In this document: positions 26,677 through 37,081 of the stretch, piece after piece
How the letters are laid out: the number at the start of each line of letters is the position of its first letter
How positions within the stretch are numbered: the first letter of the stretch is position 1
Origin: Umezawaea tangerina
GTDB taxonomy: Bacteria > Actinomycetota > Actinomycetes > Mycobacteriales > Pseudonocardiaceae
Assembly: GCF_003002815.1 (NCBI RefSeq)
Contig: NZ_PVTF01000004.1
Location: 248,001 to 312,000, forward strand
Direction: 5' to 3'
Length of the DNA stretch: 64,000 nucleotides
Translations under genes and position numbers: made by a program
Notes under the pieces: model-generated
Seen by the model: only the letters and a program-made list of their open reading frames with translations
Database searches by the model: none
Told to the model about the DNA's origin: nothing

Positions 26677-27762
26677 CTATTCCGACTTTTCGGCCGAAGG
26701 CTTGTCGTCCGTGGCCTTGGTGGTCGGGGTGGTGTCGGGCTGGGGTTTGGTGTCGGGGACCGTGACGGTTTCGGGTTCGGTGGTGGTGGTGGTGGTGGTC
26801 GCAGCGGCCGAGTTGTCCGGATTGGTCTCGGTTTCGGGCTTGGTGGTGGAGTCCTGTTTTGGGGCGTCCAGGGCGGGGATGAGGGTGAGGTCTTCGCGGG
26901 GGCCCTTGGATTTGGCGAGGAAGAAGGCGATGACGGCGCCTAGGAAGACGGCGGCGGAGACGAGGACGTTGATGCGTTGGCCGAAGACGTGGGTGGCTTC
27001 GTCGGTGCGCATCAGTTCGATCCAGAAGCGGCCGGCGGTGTAGCCGGCGACGTAGAGGGCGAAGACGCGGCCGTGGCCGAGGCGGAACTTGCGGTCGGCC
27101 CAGACGATGAGGATGGCCACGCCGACGTTCCACAGCAGTTCGTAGAGGAACGTGGGGTGCACGATGTCGATCGGGGTGTGGTCGACCGCCACGCCCGCGA
27201 GGTCGTCCTTCAGGCCGGTGGCGGGGTCGACGCGTTCGTAGATCTCCAGGCCCCACGGCAGGGTGGTGGAACCGCCGTAGAGCTCCTGGTTGAAGTAGTT
27301 GCCGAGCCTGCCGATGGCCTGGGCCAGCACGATGCCGGGAGCGAGGGCGTCCGCCATGGCGGGCAGGGGGATGCCGCGGCGGCGGCAGGCGATCCACGCG
27401 CCGACCGCGCCGAGGGCGATGGCGCCCCAGATGCCGAGGCCGCCCTTCCAGATGGCCAGTGCCTCCAGCGGGTTCTTGCCCTCGCCGAAGTACTTCTGGT
27501 AGTCCGTCGCCACGTGGTAGAGGCGGCCGCCGACCAGGCCGAACGGCACCGCGAACACCGCGATGTCGGTGACCGCGCCCGCGGGCCCGCCGCGCGCGAC
27601 GAACCGGCGCTCACCCCACCAGATCGCCACGATGATGCCCACGATGATGCAGAGGGCGTAGGCACGGATGGGAATCGGGCCGATCTCCCAGACCCCCTGG
27701 GAGGGGCTCGGGATCGTCGCCAGGAACGCGCCGGACGCGTAGGTCGTCACCACGGCGACCAC
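26677..27762 (-). CDS. lgt: Prolipoprotein diacylglyceryl transferase
   Basis: 361 aa inner-membrane enzyme that transfers diacylglycerol to lipobox cysteines. Seven or so spans. Hallmark motifs: [12 protein letters not shown] and [20 protein letters not shown] (the conserved Arg/Asn/Glu region), then [11 protein letters not shown]. The last about 80 residues are a Thr/Pro/Glu-rich cytoplasmic tail with a run of seven threonines, a common actinobacterial extension. GTG at 27762 used; GTG at 27750 is an alternative. Separated from trpA by 273 nt with a hairpin. Confidence 0.94.
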   Translation of the reverse strand: MVAVVTTYASGAFLATIPSPSQGVWEIGPIPIRAYALCIIVGIIVAIWWGERRFVARGGPAGAVTDIAVFAVPFGLVGGRLYHVATDYQKYFGEGKNPLEALAIWKGGLGIWGAIALGAVGAWIACRRRGIPLPAMADALAPGIVLAQAIGRLGNYFNQELYGGSTTLPWGLEIYERVDPATGLKDDLAGVAVDHTPIDIVHPTFLYELLWNVGVAILIVWADRKFRLGHGRVFALYVAGYTAGRFWIELMRTDEATHVFGQRINVLVSAAVFLGAVIAFFLAKSKGPREDLTLIPALDAPKQDSTTKPETETNPDNSAAATTTTTTTEPETVTVPDTKPQPDTTPTTKATDDKPSAEKSE

Positions 27763-27986
27763 CGTAGCCGGTGCTGTGTGGGCCCTGTGTTCCGTCCTCC
27801 CCGCAGTATCCGATCGTTATCGGGGACGGCCGGGGGCGCGGGGCGGCGGGTCGGTGTCGGGATCGGTCGGTCCATGCGTCCACTGTCCGCAGGACCACCG
27901 ACAATTCCGGGCCCTCGACCGCCCTCCCGGCGGACGTTCACCCGATCGAGAACCGGCGCCCGGACAAAAGACCAGGTCACGACAGC

Positions 27987-28024
27987 GGAACGGGCCGCCC
28001 GCGCGATGCGGAGCGGCCCGTTCC
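27987..28024 (-). terminator. trp operon terminator hairpin
   Basis: GGAACGGGCCGC (27987-27998) pairs with GCGGCCCGTTCC (28013-28024), 14-nt loop, 11 nt after the trpA stop. Confidence 0.75.
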
Positions 28025-28035
28025 GGGAAGAACCG

Positions 28036-28827
28036 TCAGGCGGGTGCCACGGCGCTGCGCACGCCGGTGGCGAGGTCTTCAGCCAAGGCGCGGACGGCGT
28101 CCGCGCCGTCCGCGGCGACGGTGACGAACGCGGAGCCGACGATGACGCCGTCGGCGAACGCGGCCAGCTCGGCGGCCTGGGCGCCCGAGCGGACGCCGAG
28201 ACCGACGCCGACGGGGATGTCGGTGTGCTCGCGCACCCGCGCGACCAGCTCGGGGGCCAGGTTCGACACCACGTCGCGGGCGCCGGTGACGCCCATGACC
28301 GAGGTGGCGTAGAGGAAGCCGCGCGAGGACCGCGAGGTGAGGTCGATGCGCTCCTCGCTGGAGGACGGCGCGACCAGGAAGACGCGGTCCAGGTCGTGGG
28401 CCTCGGAGGCGGCGATCCACTCCTCCGCCTCGTCCGGGACGAGGTCCGGCGTGATCAGCCCGAGGCCGCCTGCCGCGGCGAGGTCGCGGGCGAAGGCGTC
28501 GACGCCGTAGCGCAGGATCGGGTTCCAGTACGACATGACCATGGCCCGCCCGCCCGCGGCGGCGACGGACTCGACCACGCCGAACAGGTCGCGCACGCGG
28601 AACCCGCCGCGCAGGGCCTGCTCGGCGGCGACCTGGATGGTCGGGCCGTCCATGACCGGGTCGGAGAACGGCAGGCCGATCTCCAGGAGGTCGCAGCCGG
28701 AGTCGACCATGACGCGCAGCAGGTCCTTGGAGCCGTCCAGCGTCGGGTAGCCGGCGGGCAGGTAGCCGATCAGGGCCGCGCGGTTCTCGGCGCGGCACTG
28801 CTCGAACATCGGGGCGAGCCTGCTCAT
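28036..28827 (-). CDS. trpA: Tryptophan synthase alpha chain
   Basis: 263 aa TIM-barrel subunit cleaving indole-3-glycerol phosphate to indole. Signatures: [19 protein letters not shown] (catalytic Glu and Asp), [12 protein letters not shown], and the phosphate-binding GVTGAR and VGLGVRSG. The ATG at 28827 overlaps trpB's stop (ATGA). AAGGGGAA precedes it. Last gene of the trp unit. Confidence 0.96.
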   Translation of the reverse strand: MSRLAPMFEQCRAENRAALIGYLPAGYPTLDGSKDLLRVMVDSGCDLLEIGLPFSDPVMDGPTIQVAAEQALRGGFRVRDLFGVVESVAAAGGRAMVMSYWNPILRYGVDAFARDLAAAGGLGLITPDLVPDEAEEWIAASEAHDLDRVFLVAPSSSEERIDLTSRSSRGFLYATSVMGVTGARDVVSNLAPELVARVREHTDIPVGVGLGVRSGAQAAELAAFADGVIVGSAFVTVAADGADAVRALAEDLATGVRSAVAPA

Positions 28828-30074
28828 CGGGATTCCCCTTCGACGCCGAGACCGAACCACTTGACGGCGGTGTCCATGTCCTTGTCCCCGCGGCCGGAGA
28901 GGTTGACCAGGATCACGGCCTCCTCGCCCAGCTCCTTGCCCAGCGCCATGGCACCCGCGAGCGCGTGCGAGGACTCGATCGCCGGGATGATGCCCTCGGT
29001 GCGCGAGAGCAGGGCAAACGCCTCCATCGCCTCGGCGTCGGTGACCGGCCGGTACTCGGCCCGCCCGAGGTCCTTGAGGTGCGCGTGCTCCGGGCCGACG
29101 CCGGGGTAGTCCAGGCCCGCCGAGATGGAGTGCGCCTCGTTGATCTGGCCGTCCTCGTCCTGCATCACGTAGGACATGGCGCCGTGCAGCGAACCGGGCG
29201 TGCCCATGGTGAGCGTGGCGCCGTGCCGGTCGGTGTCGATGCCGTCGCCACCGGGTTCGAGGCCGACCAGCCGCACGGACGGGTCGTCGATGAAGCCGTG
29301 GAAGATGCCGATCGCGTTCGAGCCGCCGCCGACGCACGCCGCGACGACGTCGGGCAGGCGGTCGATCTGCTCCAGGATCTGGGCGCGCGCCTCGATGCCG
29401 ATGATCCGGTGGAAGTCGCGCACCAGCACCGGGAACGGGTGCGGGCCCGCGGCGGTGCCGAGCAGGTAGTGCGTGTCGTCGACGTTGGCGACCCAGTCGC
29501 GCAGCGCCTCGTTGATCGCGTCCTTCAACGTCCGCGAGCCGGTCTTGACCGGGATGACCTCGGCGCCGAGCAGGCGCATGCGGGCCACGTTGAGCGCCTG
29601 GCGCTCGGTGTCCACCTCGCCCATGTAGACGACGCAGTCGAGGTCCATCAGCGCGCACGCGGTCGCGGTCGCGACGCCGTGCTGACCGGCACCGGTCTCC
29701 GCGATCACGCGCTTCTTGCCCATGCGCTTGGTGAGCAGCGCCTGGCCCAGCACGTTGTTGATCTTGTGCGAGCCGGTGTGGTTCAGGTCCTCGCGCTTGA
29801 GGAAGATCCGCGCGCCGCCCGCGTGCCGCGAGAACTTCTTGGCCTCGGTCAGCAGGGACGGACGACCCGCGTAGTCCTTGAGCAGCCGGGCGAACTCGGC
29901 GAGGAAGTCCGGGTCGATGCGCGCCTTCTCGTAGAAGGCCGCCAGCTCGTCCACGGCCGCGATGAGCGCTTCCGGCATGTACCGACCGCCCCAGCGGCCG
30001 AAGTGCCCCCGCTCGTCCGGGTCGTGCGGTGTGGGCGCGAGCTGTCCGCTCGCGCTCTGGCCGGCTGGCGACAT
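28824..30074 (-). CDS. trpB: Tryptophan synthase beta chain
   Basis: 416 aa PLP enzyme condensing indole with serine. PLP lysine in [15 protein letters not shown]; glutamate and loop in [13 protein letters not shown]; phosphate-binding [10 protein letters not shown]. The N-terminus is extended by about 20 polar residues before [13 protein letters not shown]. Overlaps trpA by 4 nt. Confidence 0.97.
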   Translation of the reverse strand: MSPAGQSASGQLAPTPHDPDERGHFGRWGGRYMPEALIAAVDELAAFYEKARIDPDFLAEFARLLKDYAGRPSLLTEAKKFSRHAGGARIFLKREDLNHTGSHKINNVLGQALLTKRMGKKRVIAETGAGQHGVATATACALMDLDCVVYMGEVDTERQALNVARMRLLGAEVIPVKTGSRTLKDAINEALRDWVANVDDTHYLLGTAAGPHPFPVLVRDFHRIIGIEARAQILEQIDRLPDVVAACVGGGSNAIGIFHGFIDDPSVRLVGLEPGGDGIDTDRHGATLTMGTPGSLHGAMSYVMQDEDGQINEAHSISAGLDYPGVGPEHAHLKDLGRAEYRPVTDAEAMEAFALLSRTEGIIPAIESSHALAGAMALGKELGEEAVILVNLSGRGDKDMDTAVKWFGLGVEGESR

Positions 30075-30090
30075 GCGCTCCTCCAGGGAT

Positions 30091-30900
30091 CTAGCGACTG
30101 GGCCGCGGGCACGCGGGGTGCGAGCCTGCGGTCACGAGCTTGTTGACGGCCACCTTCGGGTCGGGCGCGGTGACCAGGCCCTCGCCGACCAGGACCGCGT
30201 CCGCGCCGTGGCCCGCGTACGACATGAGGTCGCCGGGGCCGCGCACGCCGGACTCGGCGATCTTGATCGTCTCGAACGGGAGGCCGGGCGCGATGCGGCC
30301 GAACACGTCCCGGTCGATCTCGAGGGTGTGCAGGTTCCGGGCGTTGACGCCGATGACGCTCGCGCCCGCCTCCAGCGCGCGGTCGGCCTCCTCGGCCGTG
30401 TGCACCTCGACCAGCGCGGTCATGCCCAGCGACTCCACGCGGTCCATCAGCGCGATGAGCGCGTTCTGCTCCAGCGCCGCCACGATCAGCAGCACCAGGT
30501 CCGCGCCGTGCAGCCTGGCCTCGTGCACCTGGTACGGGCTGACGATGAAGTCCTTGCGCAGCATGGGGATCTTGACCGCGGCGCGCACGGCGTCGAAGTC
30601 CGCGAGCGACCCGCCGAAGCGGCGCTCCTCGGTCAGCACGCTGATCACGCTCGCGCCGCCGGCCTCGTAGGCCATGGCGAGGTCCGCGGGCTCCGGGATG
30701 GTCGCCAGGTCGCCCTTGGACGGGCTGCGCCGCTTGACCTCGGCGATGACGCCGACGGCCGGTGCGCGCAGGATGGACATCACGTCCTGCGGCGGCGCGA
30801 CCTTCGTGGTGCGCTCGCGCAGTTCGGGGAACGGCAGCGCCGCCTCGCGGACGGCGAGGTCCTCACGAACGCCTTCGATGATCGATTCGAGAACAGTCAC
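30091..30900 (-). CDS. trpC: Indole-3-glycerol phosphate synthase
   Basis: 269 aa TIM barrel converting CdRP to indole-3-glycerol phosphate. Motifs: [15 protein letters not shown] (catalytic Lys), [30 protein letters not shown], and [14 protein letters not shown] at 30900 chosen, with GAGGTG upstream. Its GTGA start junction overlaps a possible small upstream ORF. 16 nt before trpB. Confidence 0.95.
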   Translation of the reverse strand: MTVLESIIEGVREDLAVREAALPFPELRERTTKVAPPQDVMSILRAPAVGVIAEVKRRSPSKGDLATIPEPADLAMAYEAGGASVISVLTEERRFGGSLADFDAVRAAVKIPMLRKDFIVSPYQVHEARLHGADLVLLIVAALEQNALIALMDRVESLGMTALVEVHTAEEADRALEAGASVIGVNARNLHTLEIDRDVFGRIAPGLPFETIKIAESGVRGPGDLMSYAGHGADAVLVGEGLVTAPDPKVAVNKLVTAGSHPACPRPSR

Positions 30901-31001
30901 CCGGACACCTCGCACTTGCTCGCCTGGCCGGTATTCGGTGCCTTGCTGCCAACTACCTCGGTCGCCGGTTCGCACACGTCACGATCCCCTTCCCGCCGCA
31001 T
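30897..31001 (-). CDS. Possible 34-aa ORF coupled to trpC
   Basis: ATG at 31001 to a TGA that overlaps the trpC GTG (GTGA). The peptide ([18 protein letters not shown] and a short tail) has no Trp residues and no recognised family. The HGxxPAAW protein often found here in actinomycetes was looked for and not seen. The overlap geometry is the only support. Confidence 0.25.
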   Translation of the reverse strand: MRREGDRDVCEPATEVVGSKAPNTGQASKCEVSG

Positions 31002-31132
31002 GGATGCTAACCCCGTCGGACTATCCGACCGGCCACCGGGGTGGCGCGATCCGCCCTGCTCCACAGGGCACCCACGACTACGACGTGCGCGAACGTGCGG
31101 CACGGACGCGTCAGCACGTCGTCAGCCACGGG

Positions 31133-31630
31133 TCAGCTCCGTTCGGTGGGGTCGTCGCCGCGTTCGAGGGCGTGCCACAGGTCCTTGTCCGGGTTCGCGG
31201 ACCTCTTGGCCGCGGCGGGTGTCTGGTAGCTGCCTCCCAGCCTCGGCATGGTCTGGCCGCGCAGCAGGAGCAGCACTCCCGCCGCGAGCACCAGCACCGC
31301 CCCGAGCAGCGCCACCGCCTTCGGCAGCGGCGTTCCCCCGGTCGTGGCGGCCACCCAGCCCGCGCCGAGGCCCGCGGCCAGCACGACCGCGCCCAGCACC
31401 CGGCGCACCCAGCCGGACAGGGCGACCACGGCGGCGACCGCCGCCGCGCAGAGCACGGCCAGCGGCACCAGCTGCGGTGCCACGTCCGCGCCGGACCGCT
31501 CGACGGTGGTGGCGGCCGCGCCGGGGCGCTGCACCGCCTCGGTGGCCCAGGTCAGCCCGGAGGCCGCCCACAGCGCCAGCGCCCCCAGCAGGAGCAGGAG
31601 GACCACCATCCACAGTGGACGTCTAGACAC
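31133..31630 (-). CDS. Trp-region conserved membrane protein (TIGR02234 type)
   Basis: 165 aa with four hydrophobic segments ([78 protein letters not shown]). It has the cytoplasmic tail [15 protein letters not shown] and [13 protein letters not shown], typical of the tryptophan-associated membrane protein of actinobacteria, whose function is not established. The GTG start overlaps the trpE stop by 8 nt, so it belongs to the trp operon. Confidence 0.85.
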   Translation of the reverse strand: MSRRPLWMVVLLLLLGALALWAASGLTWATEAVQRPGAAATTVERSGADVAPQLVPLAVLCAAAVAAVVALSGWVRRVLGAVVLAAGLGAGWVAATTGGTPLPKAVALLGAVLVLAAGVLLLLRGQTMPRLGGSYQTPAAAKRSANPDKDLWHALERGDDPTERS

Positions 31631-33170
31631 TCGTCGGACTCGCGGCAGGGGCCATCGTCTGGGCGGTGGCGATGGCGGCGAGGACGGCGCCCGCCTTGTT
31701 GAGGCACTCGTTGTCCTCGGACACCGGGTCGGAGTCGGCCACGATCCCGCCGCCCGCCTGCACGTACGCCACCCCGTCGCGCACCAGCGCGGTGCGGATG
31801 GCGATGGCCGTGTCGGCGTCACCGGCGAAGTCGAGGTAGCCGACGACACCGCCGTACAGGCCGCGCCGGGTCGGCTCCAGCTCCTCGATCAGCTCCATCG
31901 CGCGGGGCTTCGGCGCGCCGGAGAGCGTGCCCGCCGGGAAGCAGGCCGCGACCGCGTCGTAGGCCGTCCTGCCCTCGGCCAGCTCGCCGCTGACCGTGGA
32001 CACGATGTGCATGACGTGGCTGTACTTCTCCACCTTGAAGAAGTCGACGACCGTCACCGAGCCCGGCTTGCACACCCGACCCAGGTCGTTGCGGCCGAGG
32101 TCGACCAGCATCAGGTGCTCGGCGCGCTCCTTGTGGTCGGCGAGGAGGTCCTTCTGCAGCAGGGCGTCCTCCTCCTCGTCGACACCCCTCCACCGGGTGC
32201 CCGCGATCGGGTGGGTCGTCGCCTTGCCGTCGCGGACCGTCACCAGCGACTCGGGGCTGCACCCGACGATGTCGAAGCCCTCCAGCCGCAGCAGGTACAT
32301 GTACGGGCTGGGGTTCGTGGTGCGCAGCACGCGGTAGATGTCGAGCGGGTCGGCGTCCGTGCGCATCTCGAACCGCTGCGAGAGCACGACCTGGAACGCC
32401 TCGCCGGCGCGGATCGCGGCCTTGGCCTTCTCGATGACCGCGTGGTGCTCCTGCGGCGAGCGGCGGCGCAGGAACTCCGGCCGCTGCCGGGTGAACACGG
32501 CCACCGTGGGCGGGGTGGGGTTCTGCAGGTCGAGCGTCATCTGCTCCAGCCGCGCCACCGCGTCGTCGTACGCGGCGTCGATGTTCTGCGCCGAGTCGTC
32601 CCAGTTGATGGCGTTCGCGATGAGCGTGACGGTGCCCTCGTGGTGGTCCAGCGCGGCGAGGTCGGTGGCCAGCAGCATCACCAGCTCGGGGACCTTGAGG
32701 TCGTCCTCGGCGAGGGTGGGCAGCTTCTCCAGCCTGCGCACGGCGTCGTAGCCGATGTAGCCGACCATGCCGCCGGTGAGCGGGGGCATGCCGGGCAGCG
32801 GGTCGGTGCGCAGCACCTCGATGGTCTCGCGCAGCGCCTGCAACGGGTCGCCGCCCTCGGGCAGGCCGACCGGGCGGACGCCGGTCCAGTACGCCTCGCC
32901 GCCGGTGGCCGTCAGCGCGGCCGAGGAGCGCACGCCCACGAACGACCAGCGCGACCACGACCGGCCGTTCTCGGCGGACTCGAGCAGGAACGTGTTCGGC
33001 CGGTCCGCGGCGAGCTTGCGGTAGAGGCCGACCGGTGTCTCCGCGTCCGCGAGCAGCCGCCTGATGACCGGAATCACCCGGCGTTCGGCGGCGAGCTCGC
33101 GGAATTCATCTCGGGTGGGGCTGATTTCTCCCAGACCCGAGCCTGCACCGACTCCGATGACGCTGACCAT
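31623..33170 (-). CDS. trpE: Anthranilate synthase component I
   Basis: 515 aa chorismate-utilising enzyme making anthranilate with glutamine-derived ammonia. N-terminal tryptophan-feedback region includes [19 protein letters not shown]. The catalytic domain has [32 protein letters not shown] and the [14 protein letters not shown] signature. No trpG or trpD in the window, so the glutaminase partner and phosphoribosyl transferase lie elsewhere. First gene of trpE-TIGR02234-trpC-trpB-trpA; divergent from a TetR gene. Confidence 0.96.
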   Translation of the reverse strand: MVSVIGVGAGSGLGEISPTRDEFRELAAERRVIPVIRRLLADAETPVGLYRKLAADRPNTFLLESAENGRSWSRWSFVGVRSSAALTATGGEAYWTGVRPVGLPEGGDPLQALRETIEVLRTDPLPGMPPLTGGMVGYIGYDAVRRLEKLPTLAEDDLKVPELVMLLATDLAALDHHEGTVTLIANAINWDDSAQNIDAAYDDAVARLEQMTLDLQNPTPPTVAVFTRQRPEFLRRRSPQEHHAVIEKAKAAIRAGEAFQVVLSQRFEMRTDADPLDIYRVLRTTNPSPYMYLLRLEGFDIVGCSPESLVTVRDGKATTHPIAGTRWRGVDEEEDALLQKDLLADHKERAEHLMLVDLGRNDLGRVCKPGSVTVVDFFKVEKYSHVMHIVSTVSGELAEGRTAYDAVAACFPAGTLSGAPKPRAMELIEELEPTRRGLYGGVVGYLDFAGDADTAIAIRTALVRDGVAYVQAGGGIVADSDPVSEDNECLNKAGAVLAAIATAQTMAPAASPTSV

Positions 33171-33256
33171 GGCCTCATTCTGCCGTGGAGACCTATAAAA
33201 CCCCTCTTTGGGCTCTATCGGGGTCCCGTAGGCACCGCCGGTTCGACCCGGCCGTA

Positions 33257-33303
33257 TTTCATCGTTTGTTGAAAATTAGCCCGATCGGCGTGATGATGGA
33301 GAC
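33257..33303 (+). promoter_or_regulatory. Promoter/operator of the TetR gene (leaderless)
   Basis: TTGAAA (33269-33274), 17-nt spacer, GATGAT (33292-33297) places transcription start at about the GTG at 33304. A dyad TTTCA-N8-TGAAA (33257-33274) overlaps the -35 and could be the regulator's own site. Confidence 0.5.
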
Positions 33304-33909
33304 GTGACCACAGCGAGCGAACCCAAGCGGCGCGGCAGGCGCGCCGGCGGCGCCGACACCAAGGCCGTCCTGCTCGACGCCGCGCGCGAGGTCTTCATCG
33401 AACGCGGGTACGAGGGTGCCACGGTCCGGGCGATCGCCGCGAAAGCGGGGGTCGACGCGGCGATGGTCAACCACTGGTACGGCAGCAAGGAGAACCTCTT
33501 CGCACAAGCCGTGCTGAAACTGCCGTTCGACCCCACCGAACTGGTGAAACGACTCCTGGACGGGCCACCGGAGGAAACCGGGGAACGGATCGTGCGCAAC
33601 TTCATCGGAGTGTGGGACGCGAGCGGCGGAGGACCCTTCGTGGCACTGCTGCGGAGCGTGACCAGCCACGACGGAGTGGCCACCATGATGCGGGAGTTCT
33701 TCCTGAACAACGTGTTCCGGAGGATCACCGAGAAACTGGTGGTGGACCAGGCGGAGCTGAGGGCGGCGCTGTGCGCGTCGCAGGTGGTGGGGATGGGGCT
33801 GACGCGGTACGTGGTGAGGTTCGAGCCGTTCGCTTCGGCGGACGTGGAGGTGGTGGTGGGGGCTGTGGGGCCGAACTTGCAGAGGTATTTGACGGGGAAG
33901 ATCGGGTAG
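33304..33909 (+). CDS. TetR-family regulator
   Basis: 201 aa. N-terminal helix-turn-helix at residues about 20-65 (LLDAAREVFIERGYEGATVR, AIAAKAGVDAAMVNHWYGSK, ENLFAQAV). The C-terminal ligand domain ends GLTRYVVRFEPFASADVEVV, of the type seen in AefR-like actinobacterial members. GTG start, apparently leaderless. Divergent from trpE with 133 nt between; whether it regulates trp is not known. Repeat element copy 4 follows. Confidence 0.87.
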   Translation: MTTASEPKRRGRRAGGADTKAVLLDAAREVFIERGYEGATVRAIAAKAGVDAAMVNHWYGSKENLFAQAVLKLPFDPTELVKRLLDGPPEETGERIVRNFIGVWDASGGGPFVALLRSVTSHDGVATMMREFFLNNVFRRITEKLVVDQAELRAALCASQVVGMGLTRYVVRFEPFASADVEVVVGAVGPNLQRYLTGKIG

Positions 33910-33982
33910 GGGTTGGTTGTGGGCTGTGCTGTGGGTTACGTGCGCGAAGCCCGGCCCCCGGCGCGCGATTGTCTCAATGCCC

Positions 33983-34027
33983 GATCTTCGTTGTCAAGAC
34001 GGTGAAGCTGTCTTGACAAGCAAGATC
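33983..34027 (-). repeat. Large core hairpin, element copy 4
   Basis: 18-nt arms (33983-34000 and 34010-34027) with two adjacent mismatches (CG against GC), loop AGCTTCACC on the minus strand, core intact in the right arm. Type B flank (GCGCGCGATTGTCTCAATG on +). The one visibly decayed copy. Confidence 0.75.
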
Positions 34028-34066
34028 AAGCAGGAGGGCGCTGTGGATCGGGGGCAGAGGGGGAGT

Positions 34067-34245
34067 CTGGCTTCGCCAGCATCAGGCTCCGCCTGACCAA
34101 GCATCCTCGCTACGCGTCGGACCAGGCATCGGCTGGCGCCGACAAGGCCCCAGGCGCTCCGCGCCGGATGCGCGCTGGCGGGCTTCGCCCAAAGGGGTCT
34201 TGGCGGGCTCGGCTGTGCCCAAAGGGGTCTTGGCGGGCTTCGCCC
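34067..34245 (-). repeat. GNA mini-hairpin array, element copy 4
   Basis: Minus-strand units include GGGC-GAA-GCCC, GCGC-GGA-GCGC, CGC-GTA-GCG, CAGGC-GGA-GCCTG and terminal CTGGC-GAA-GCCAG. The first unit touches the hisI stop codon, so the array reads as the hisI 3' untranslated region. AAAGGGGTCTTGGCGGGCT is duplicated near 34191-34239. Confidence 0.78.
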
Positions 34246-34587
34246 TTAGTCCTTGAGGAGGATGTCTGCGTCGAAGCAGGTGCGGTTGCCGGTGTGGCAG
34301 GCGGCGCCGGTTTGGTCGACTACGAGGAGGAGGGTGTCGCCGTCGCAGTCCAGGCGGACCTCGTGGACGTACTGGGTGTGGCCGGAGGTGTCGCCCTTGC
34401 GCCAGCGTTGTTGCCTGCTGCGGGAGAAGTAGGTGGCTTGGCGGGTGGTGAGGGTTTCGTGGAGGGCGGCGTCGTCCATCCACGCGACCATCAGGACCTC
34501 GCCCGTGCCGCGCTGCTGCGCGACCGCGCACACCAGTCCGTCGGCGGTCCGCTTGAGCCTGGACGCGATAGCGGGGTCGAGGGTCAC
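34246..34587 (-). CDS. hisI: Phosphoribosyl-AMP cyclohydrolase
   Basis: 113 aa, third step of histidine synthesis. Typical segments: [39 protein letters not shown], and zinc/metal region [20 protein letters not shown] plus GNRTC. No fused HisE domain. GTG at 34587 overlaps the preceding gene's TGA (GTGA). Last gene of hisF-doxX-hisI. Confidence 0.95.
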   Translation of the reverse strand: MTLDPAIASRLKRTADGLVCAVAQQRGTGEVLMVAWMDDAALHETLTTRQATYFSRSRQQRWRKGDTSGHTQYVHEVRLDCDGDTLLLVVDQTGAACHTGNRTCFDADILLKD

Positions 34588-34982
34588 CGGGTTCCTTTTC
34601 GTTTCAGGTAGACGAGTGCTGGGTTGGTGTTGAGCAGGACGACGCCGTAGACGTGCGCGGCGGAGAGGACGCCCGCGATGACGCGGGCCCACACGGGGCC
34701 GGTGTTGAGGGTGGTGAGGAGGTGGAGGAGGGCCAGGAGGAGGAAGAGGATGACGGCGGTGATGCGGGACGGGCGGAAGCCGGTGATCAGGCCCGCGGCC
34801 ACGACCAGCTCCAGTGCCGCGACGACGAGGGGGAAGCGGAGCCAGCCGGAGTCGCCGTCGAGCTGCCAGCGCAGGACGCCGACCAGCAGGAACAACAAGG
34901 CGCCACCGGCGGCGACCACGGCCGCGATGAGGACCTCGGGTGGGATGGCGGAGCGGCCGGTGAGCTTGCGCAGGGAGTCCAT
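34584..34982 (-). CDS. Small four-TM membrane protein (DoxX-like)
   Basis: 132 aa with four predicted spans ([79 protein letters not shown]). Layout resembles DoxX/DUF-type small membrane proteins. Located between hisF and hisI with 1-nt (TGATG) and 4-nt (GTGA) overlaps, so it is cotranslated with histidine genes. Function unknown. Confidence 0.7.
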   Translation of the reverse strand: MDSLRKLTGRSAIPPEVLIAAVVAAGGALLFLLVGVLRWQLDGDSGWLRFPLVVAALELVVAAGLITGFRPSRITAVILFLLLALLHLLTTLNTGPVWARVIAGVLSAAHVYGVVLLNTNPALVYLKRKGTR

Positions 34983-35755
34983 CAGCGGACCTCGACGCCC
35001 GCGGCGCGCAGGCCGTCCTTGACGTCGCCGATGCGCAGCTGTCCGAAGTGGAACACGCTGGCGGCCAGCACGGCGTCGGCGCCCGCCTCGACGGCGGGCG
35101 GGAAGTGGTCGACCGCGCCGGCGCCGCCGCTGGCGATGAGGGGGACGTCCACGACCTTGCGCACCAGGCGGAGCAGTTCGAGGTCGAAGCCGACCTTGGT
35201 GCCGTCGGCGTCCATGGAGTTGAGCAGGATCTCGCCTACTCCGAGCTCCTGCCCGCGCGCGGCCCACTCGACGGCGTCGATGCCGGTGCCCTTGCGGCCG
35301 CCGTGCGTGGTGACCTCGAAACCCGAAGGCGTGGGCCGTTCGCCCGCGGGGACGCGGCGGGCGTCGACAGACAGGACGATGCACTGGGCGCCGAACCGCT
35401 CGGAGAGCTCCCTGAGCAGTTCGGGCCGGACGATGGCGGCGGTGTTCACGCCGACCTTGTCCGCGCCGGCGCGCAGCAGCTTGTCGACGTCCTCCGGGCT
35501 GCGCACGCCACCGCCGACCGTGAGCGGGATGAACACCTGCTCGGCGGTGCGGCGCACGACGTCGAAGGTGGTCTCGCGGTCGGAGGAGGACGCCGTGACG
35601 TCGAGGAAGGTGAGCTCGTCGGCGCCCTCGGCGTCGTAGGCCCGAGCCAGCTCGACGGGATCACCCGCGTCGACGAGGTTGGTGAAGTTGACGCCCTTCA
35701 CCACCCGGCCGCGGTCGACGTCGAGACAGGGGATCACACGCACCGCGACGGACAT
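34982..35755 (-). CDS. hisF: Imidazole glycerol phosphate synthase cyclase subunit
   Basis: 257 aa TIM barrel that with HisH makes IGP and AICAR. Catalytic Asp in [18 protein letters not shown]; second Asp in [16 protein letters not shown]; phosphate loops [10 protein letters not shown] and [13 protein letters not shown]. First gene of hisF-doxX-hisI; its partner hisH is about 3 kb away. Confidence 0.96.
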   Translation of the reverse strand: MSVAVRVIPCLDVDRGRVVKGVNFTNLVDAGDPVELARAYDAEGADELTFLDVTASSSDRETTFDVVRRTAEQVFIPLTVGGGVRSPEDVDKLLRAGADKVGVNTAAIVRPELLRELSERFGAQCIVLSVDARRVPAGERPTPSGFEVTTHGGRKGTGIDAVEWAARGQELGVGEILLNSMDADGTKVGFDLELLRLVRKVVDVPLIASGGAGAVDHFPPAVEAGADAVLAASVFHFGQLRIGDVKDGLRAAGVEVR

Positions 35756-35930
35756 GCGCCCAGCTTACGGACCACGCGACACCGGCGAGGACGTGCCTCG
35801 GACGTCGGCGGTCCGGCCGGATCGCCGGACGCGAAGACCAAGGCGCCGCAGTGCACGGCGATGACGGCCAAGGTGGCGGAGTTGGGCGCGGGACTGCTGG
35901 GCAGGTGGTCCGGCGCACTAAAGTCGGCCG

Positions 35931-36311
35931 ATGACCAGTGGACTTGGCGACGGCAAGTACCTGTTGTTGACGACCTACCGCAAGGACGGGCGTGCGGTGG
36001 CCACGCCCGTCTGGGTGGTGGCCGACGGCGATCGGCTGGCGGCGTGGAGCGCCACCGACAGCGGGAAGGTGAAGCGGATCCGGCGGGACGGGAAGGTCTC
36101 GATCGGGCCGTGCGACATCAGGGGCAACCCGACCGGCGAGTCGGTGCAGGCGCACGCCGAGCTGCTGGACGAGAGCGGCAGCGACCGGATCCGCGGGCTG
36201 ATCGCCAAGAAGTACGGCATCGCGGGGAGGCTGACGCTGCTCGGCAGCAGGCTGCGCCGGGGTCGGACGGGGTCCATCGGCATCTCGATCGTGCCGTCAA
36301 CCGGCGGTTGA
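35931..36311 (+). CDS. PPOX-class (F420-dependent type) flavin/deazaflavin oxidoreductase
   Basis: 126 aa split-barrel protein. Family features: GDGKYLLLTTYRKDGRAVAT, PVWVVADGDRLAAWSATDSG, KVKRIRRDGKVSIGPCDIRG. Length and the TxxKDGxxxxTPVW pattern fit the TIGR03666-like F420 group; the substrate is unknown. A TAAAGT hexamer at 35919-35924 puts transcription start at the ATG, so it is likely leaderless. A hairpin overlaps the stop codon. Confidence 0.85.
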   Translation: MTSGLGDGKYLLLTTYRKDGRAVATPVWVVADGDRLAAWSATDSGKVKRIRRDGKVSIGPCDIRGNPTGESVQAHAELLDESGSDRIRGLIAKKYGIAGRLTLLGSRLRRGRTGSIGISIVPSTGG

Positions 36312-36317
36312 CGGCAC
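36291..36317 (+). terminator. Terminator hairpin overlapping the PPOX stop
   Basis: GTGCCGTCAACC (36291-36302) and GGTTGACGGCAC (36306-36317) form a perfect 12-bp stem with a 3-nt loop. The right arm also contains the TTGACG -35 of the next promoter. Confidence 0.7.
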
Positions 36318-36343
36318 GAGAATCGTCAACCTACAATTGACGA
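36308..36343 (+). promoter_or_regulatory. Leaderless promoter with overlapping operator
   Basis: TTGACG (36308-36313), 18-nt spacer, TACAAT (36332-36337), predicted start at 36344, the A of ATG. A dyad CGTCAA-N7-TTGACG (36324-36342) overlaps the -10. Both elements are near-consensus and read directly from sequence; use is inferred. Confidence 0.7.
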
Positions 36344-37081
36344 ATGCTCACGTCACCGGTCCAGCTGACGGACCTCATCGTCGTCGTCGCGGCCGAGCAC
36401 AAGGCCGTGCTCGACCGGCTGTCGGCCGCCGTCGGGCTCAGCGCGCAGCTCGACGAGCTCGGCGACCACCTGATCGGGCACTTCGTCGACGAGGCGCGGC
36501 GGTCCGGGGCGTCGTGGACGGACATCGGCGAGAGCATCGGCGTGAGCAAGCAGGCGGCGCAGAAGCGGTTCGTGCCAAGGGAGTCGCCCGACGCCGAGGC
36601 GTTGAGCAAGCCGTCGTTCGACCGGTACACCGAGCGCGCGCGGCGGGTCGTCGTGCTGGCCCGCCACCACGCGCGGTTCAGCGAGCGGATCGGCACGGAG
36701 CACCTGCTGCTCGGCCTGCTCGACGAGTCGGGTGGGCTGGGGGCGAAGACGATCCACTACCTGGAGGCGTCGGAGGGCAGCACCCGGATGGCGTTGCTGC
36801 TCAAGCTGGACAGCACCAGCAGGCAGCCGTCCGAGCAGCAGCCGTTCACCACGCACTGCAAGAAGGCGCTGGAGCTGGCGGTGCGCGAGGCGCTACGGCT
36901 CGGGCACAACTTCGTGGGCACCGAGCACCTGCTGCTCGGCGTGCTGGCCGAAGGCGCCGGGACCGCGGCCGAGGTGCTCGCCGGGGCGGGGATCGCGCGG
37001 GAGGCCGCGGAGGCCCACGTCATCGGCGAGATCGACGCGGCCATCGGGCGGGCACGGCTTCGGTCGCTTCCGGGGACCTGA
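36344..37081 (+). CDS. Clp N-terminal-repeat protein with HTH-like head
   Basis: 245 aa without any ATPase domain. Residues 1-80 include GASWTDIGESIGVSKQAAQK, a helix-turn-helix-like stretch. Residues about 88-235 hold two Clp-N repeats, each with the GTEHLLLGLL signature (RIGTEHLLLGLLDES and FVGTEHLLLGVLAEG). Proteins of this kind are adaptors or regulators related to the substrate-binding end of ClpA/C. Here the HTH and promoter dyad suggest a DNA-binding protein whose Clp-N part senses partner or misfolded protein. Function inferred. Confidence 0.8.
   Translation: MLTSPVQLTDLIVVVAAEHKAVLDRLSAAVGLSAQLDELGDHLIGHFVDEARRSGASWTDIGESIGVSKQAAQKRFVPRESPDAEALSKPSFDRYTERARRVVVLARHHARFSERIGTEHLLLGLLDESGGLGAKTIHYLEASEGSTRMALLLKLDSTSRQPSEQQPFTTHCKKALELAVREALRLGHNFVGTEHLLLGVLAEGAGTAAEVLAGAGIAREAAEAHVIGEIDAAIGRARLRSLPGT

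Noticed and set aside
30901-31132. HGxxPAAW membrane protein expected between the TIGR02234 gene and trpC
   Set aside because: Neither the motif nor hydrophobic helices occur in any frame of this gap.
33171-33303. trp attenuator with leader peptide
   Set aside because: No short ORF with consecutive Trp codons; only a weak ACCCC/GGGGT pairing was found.
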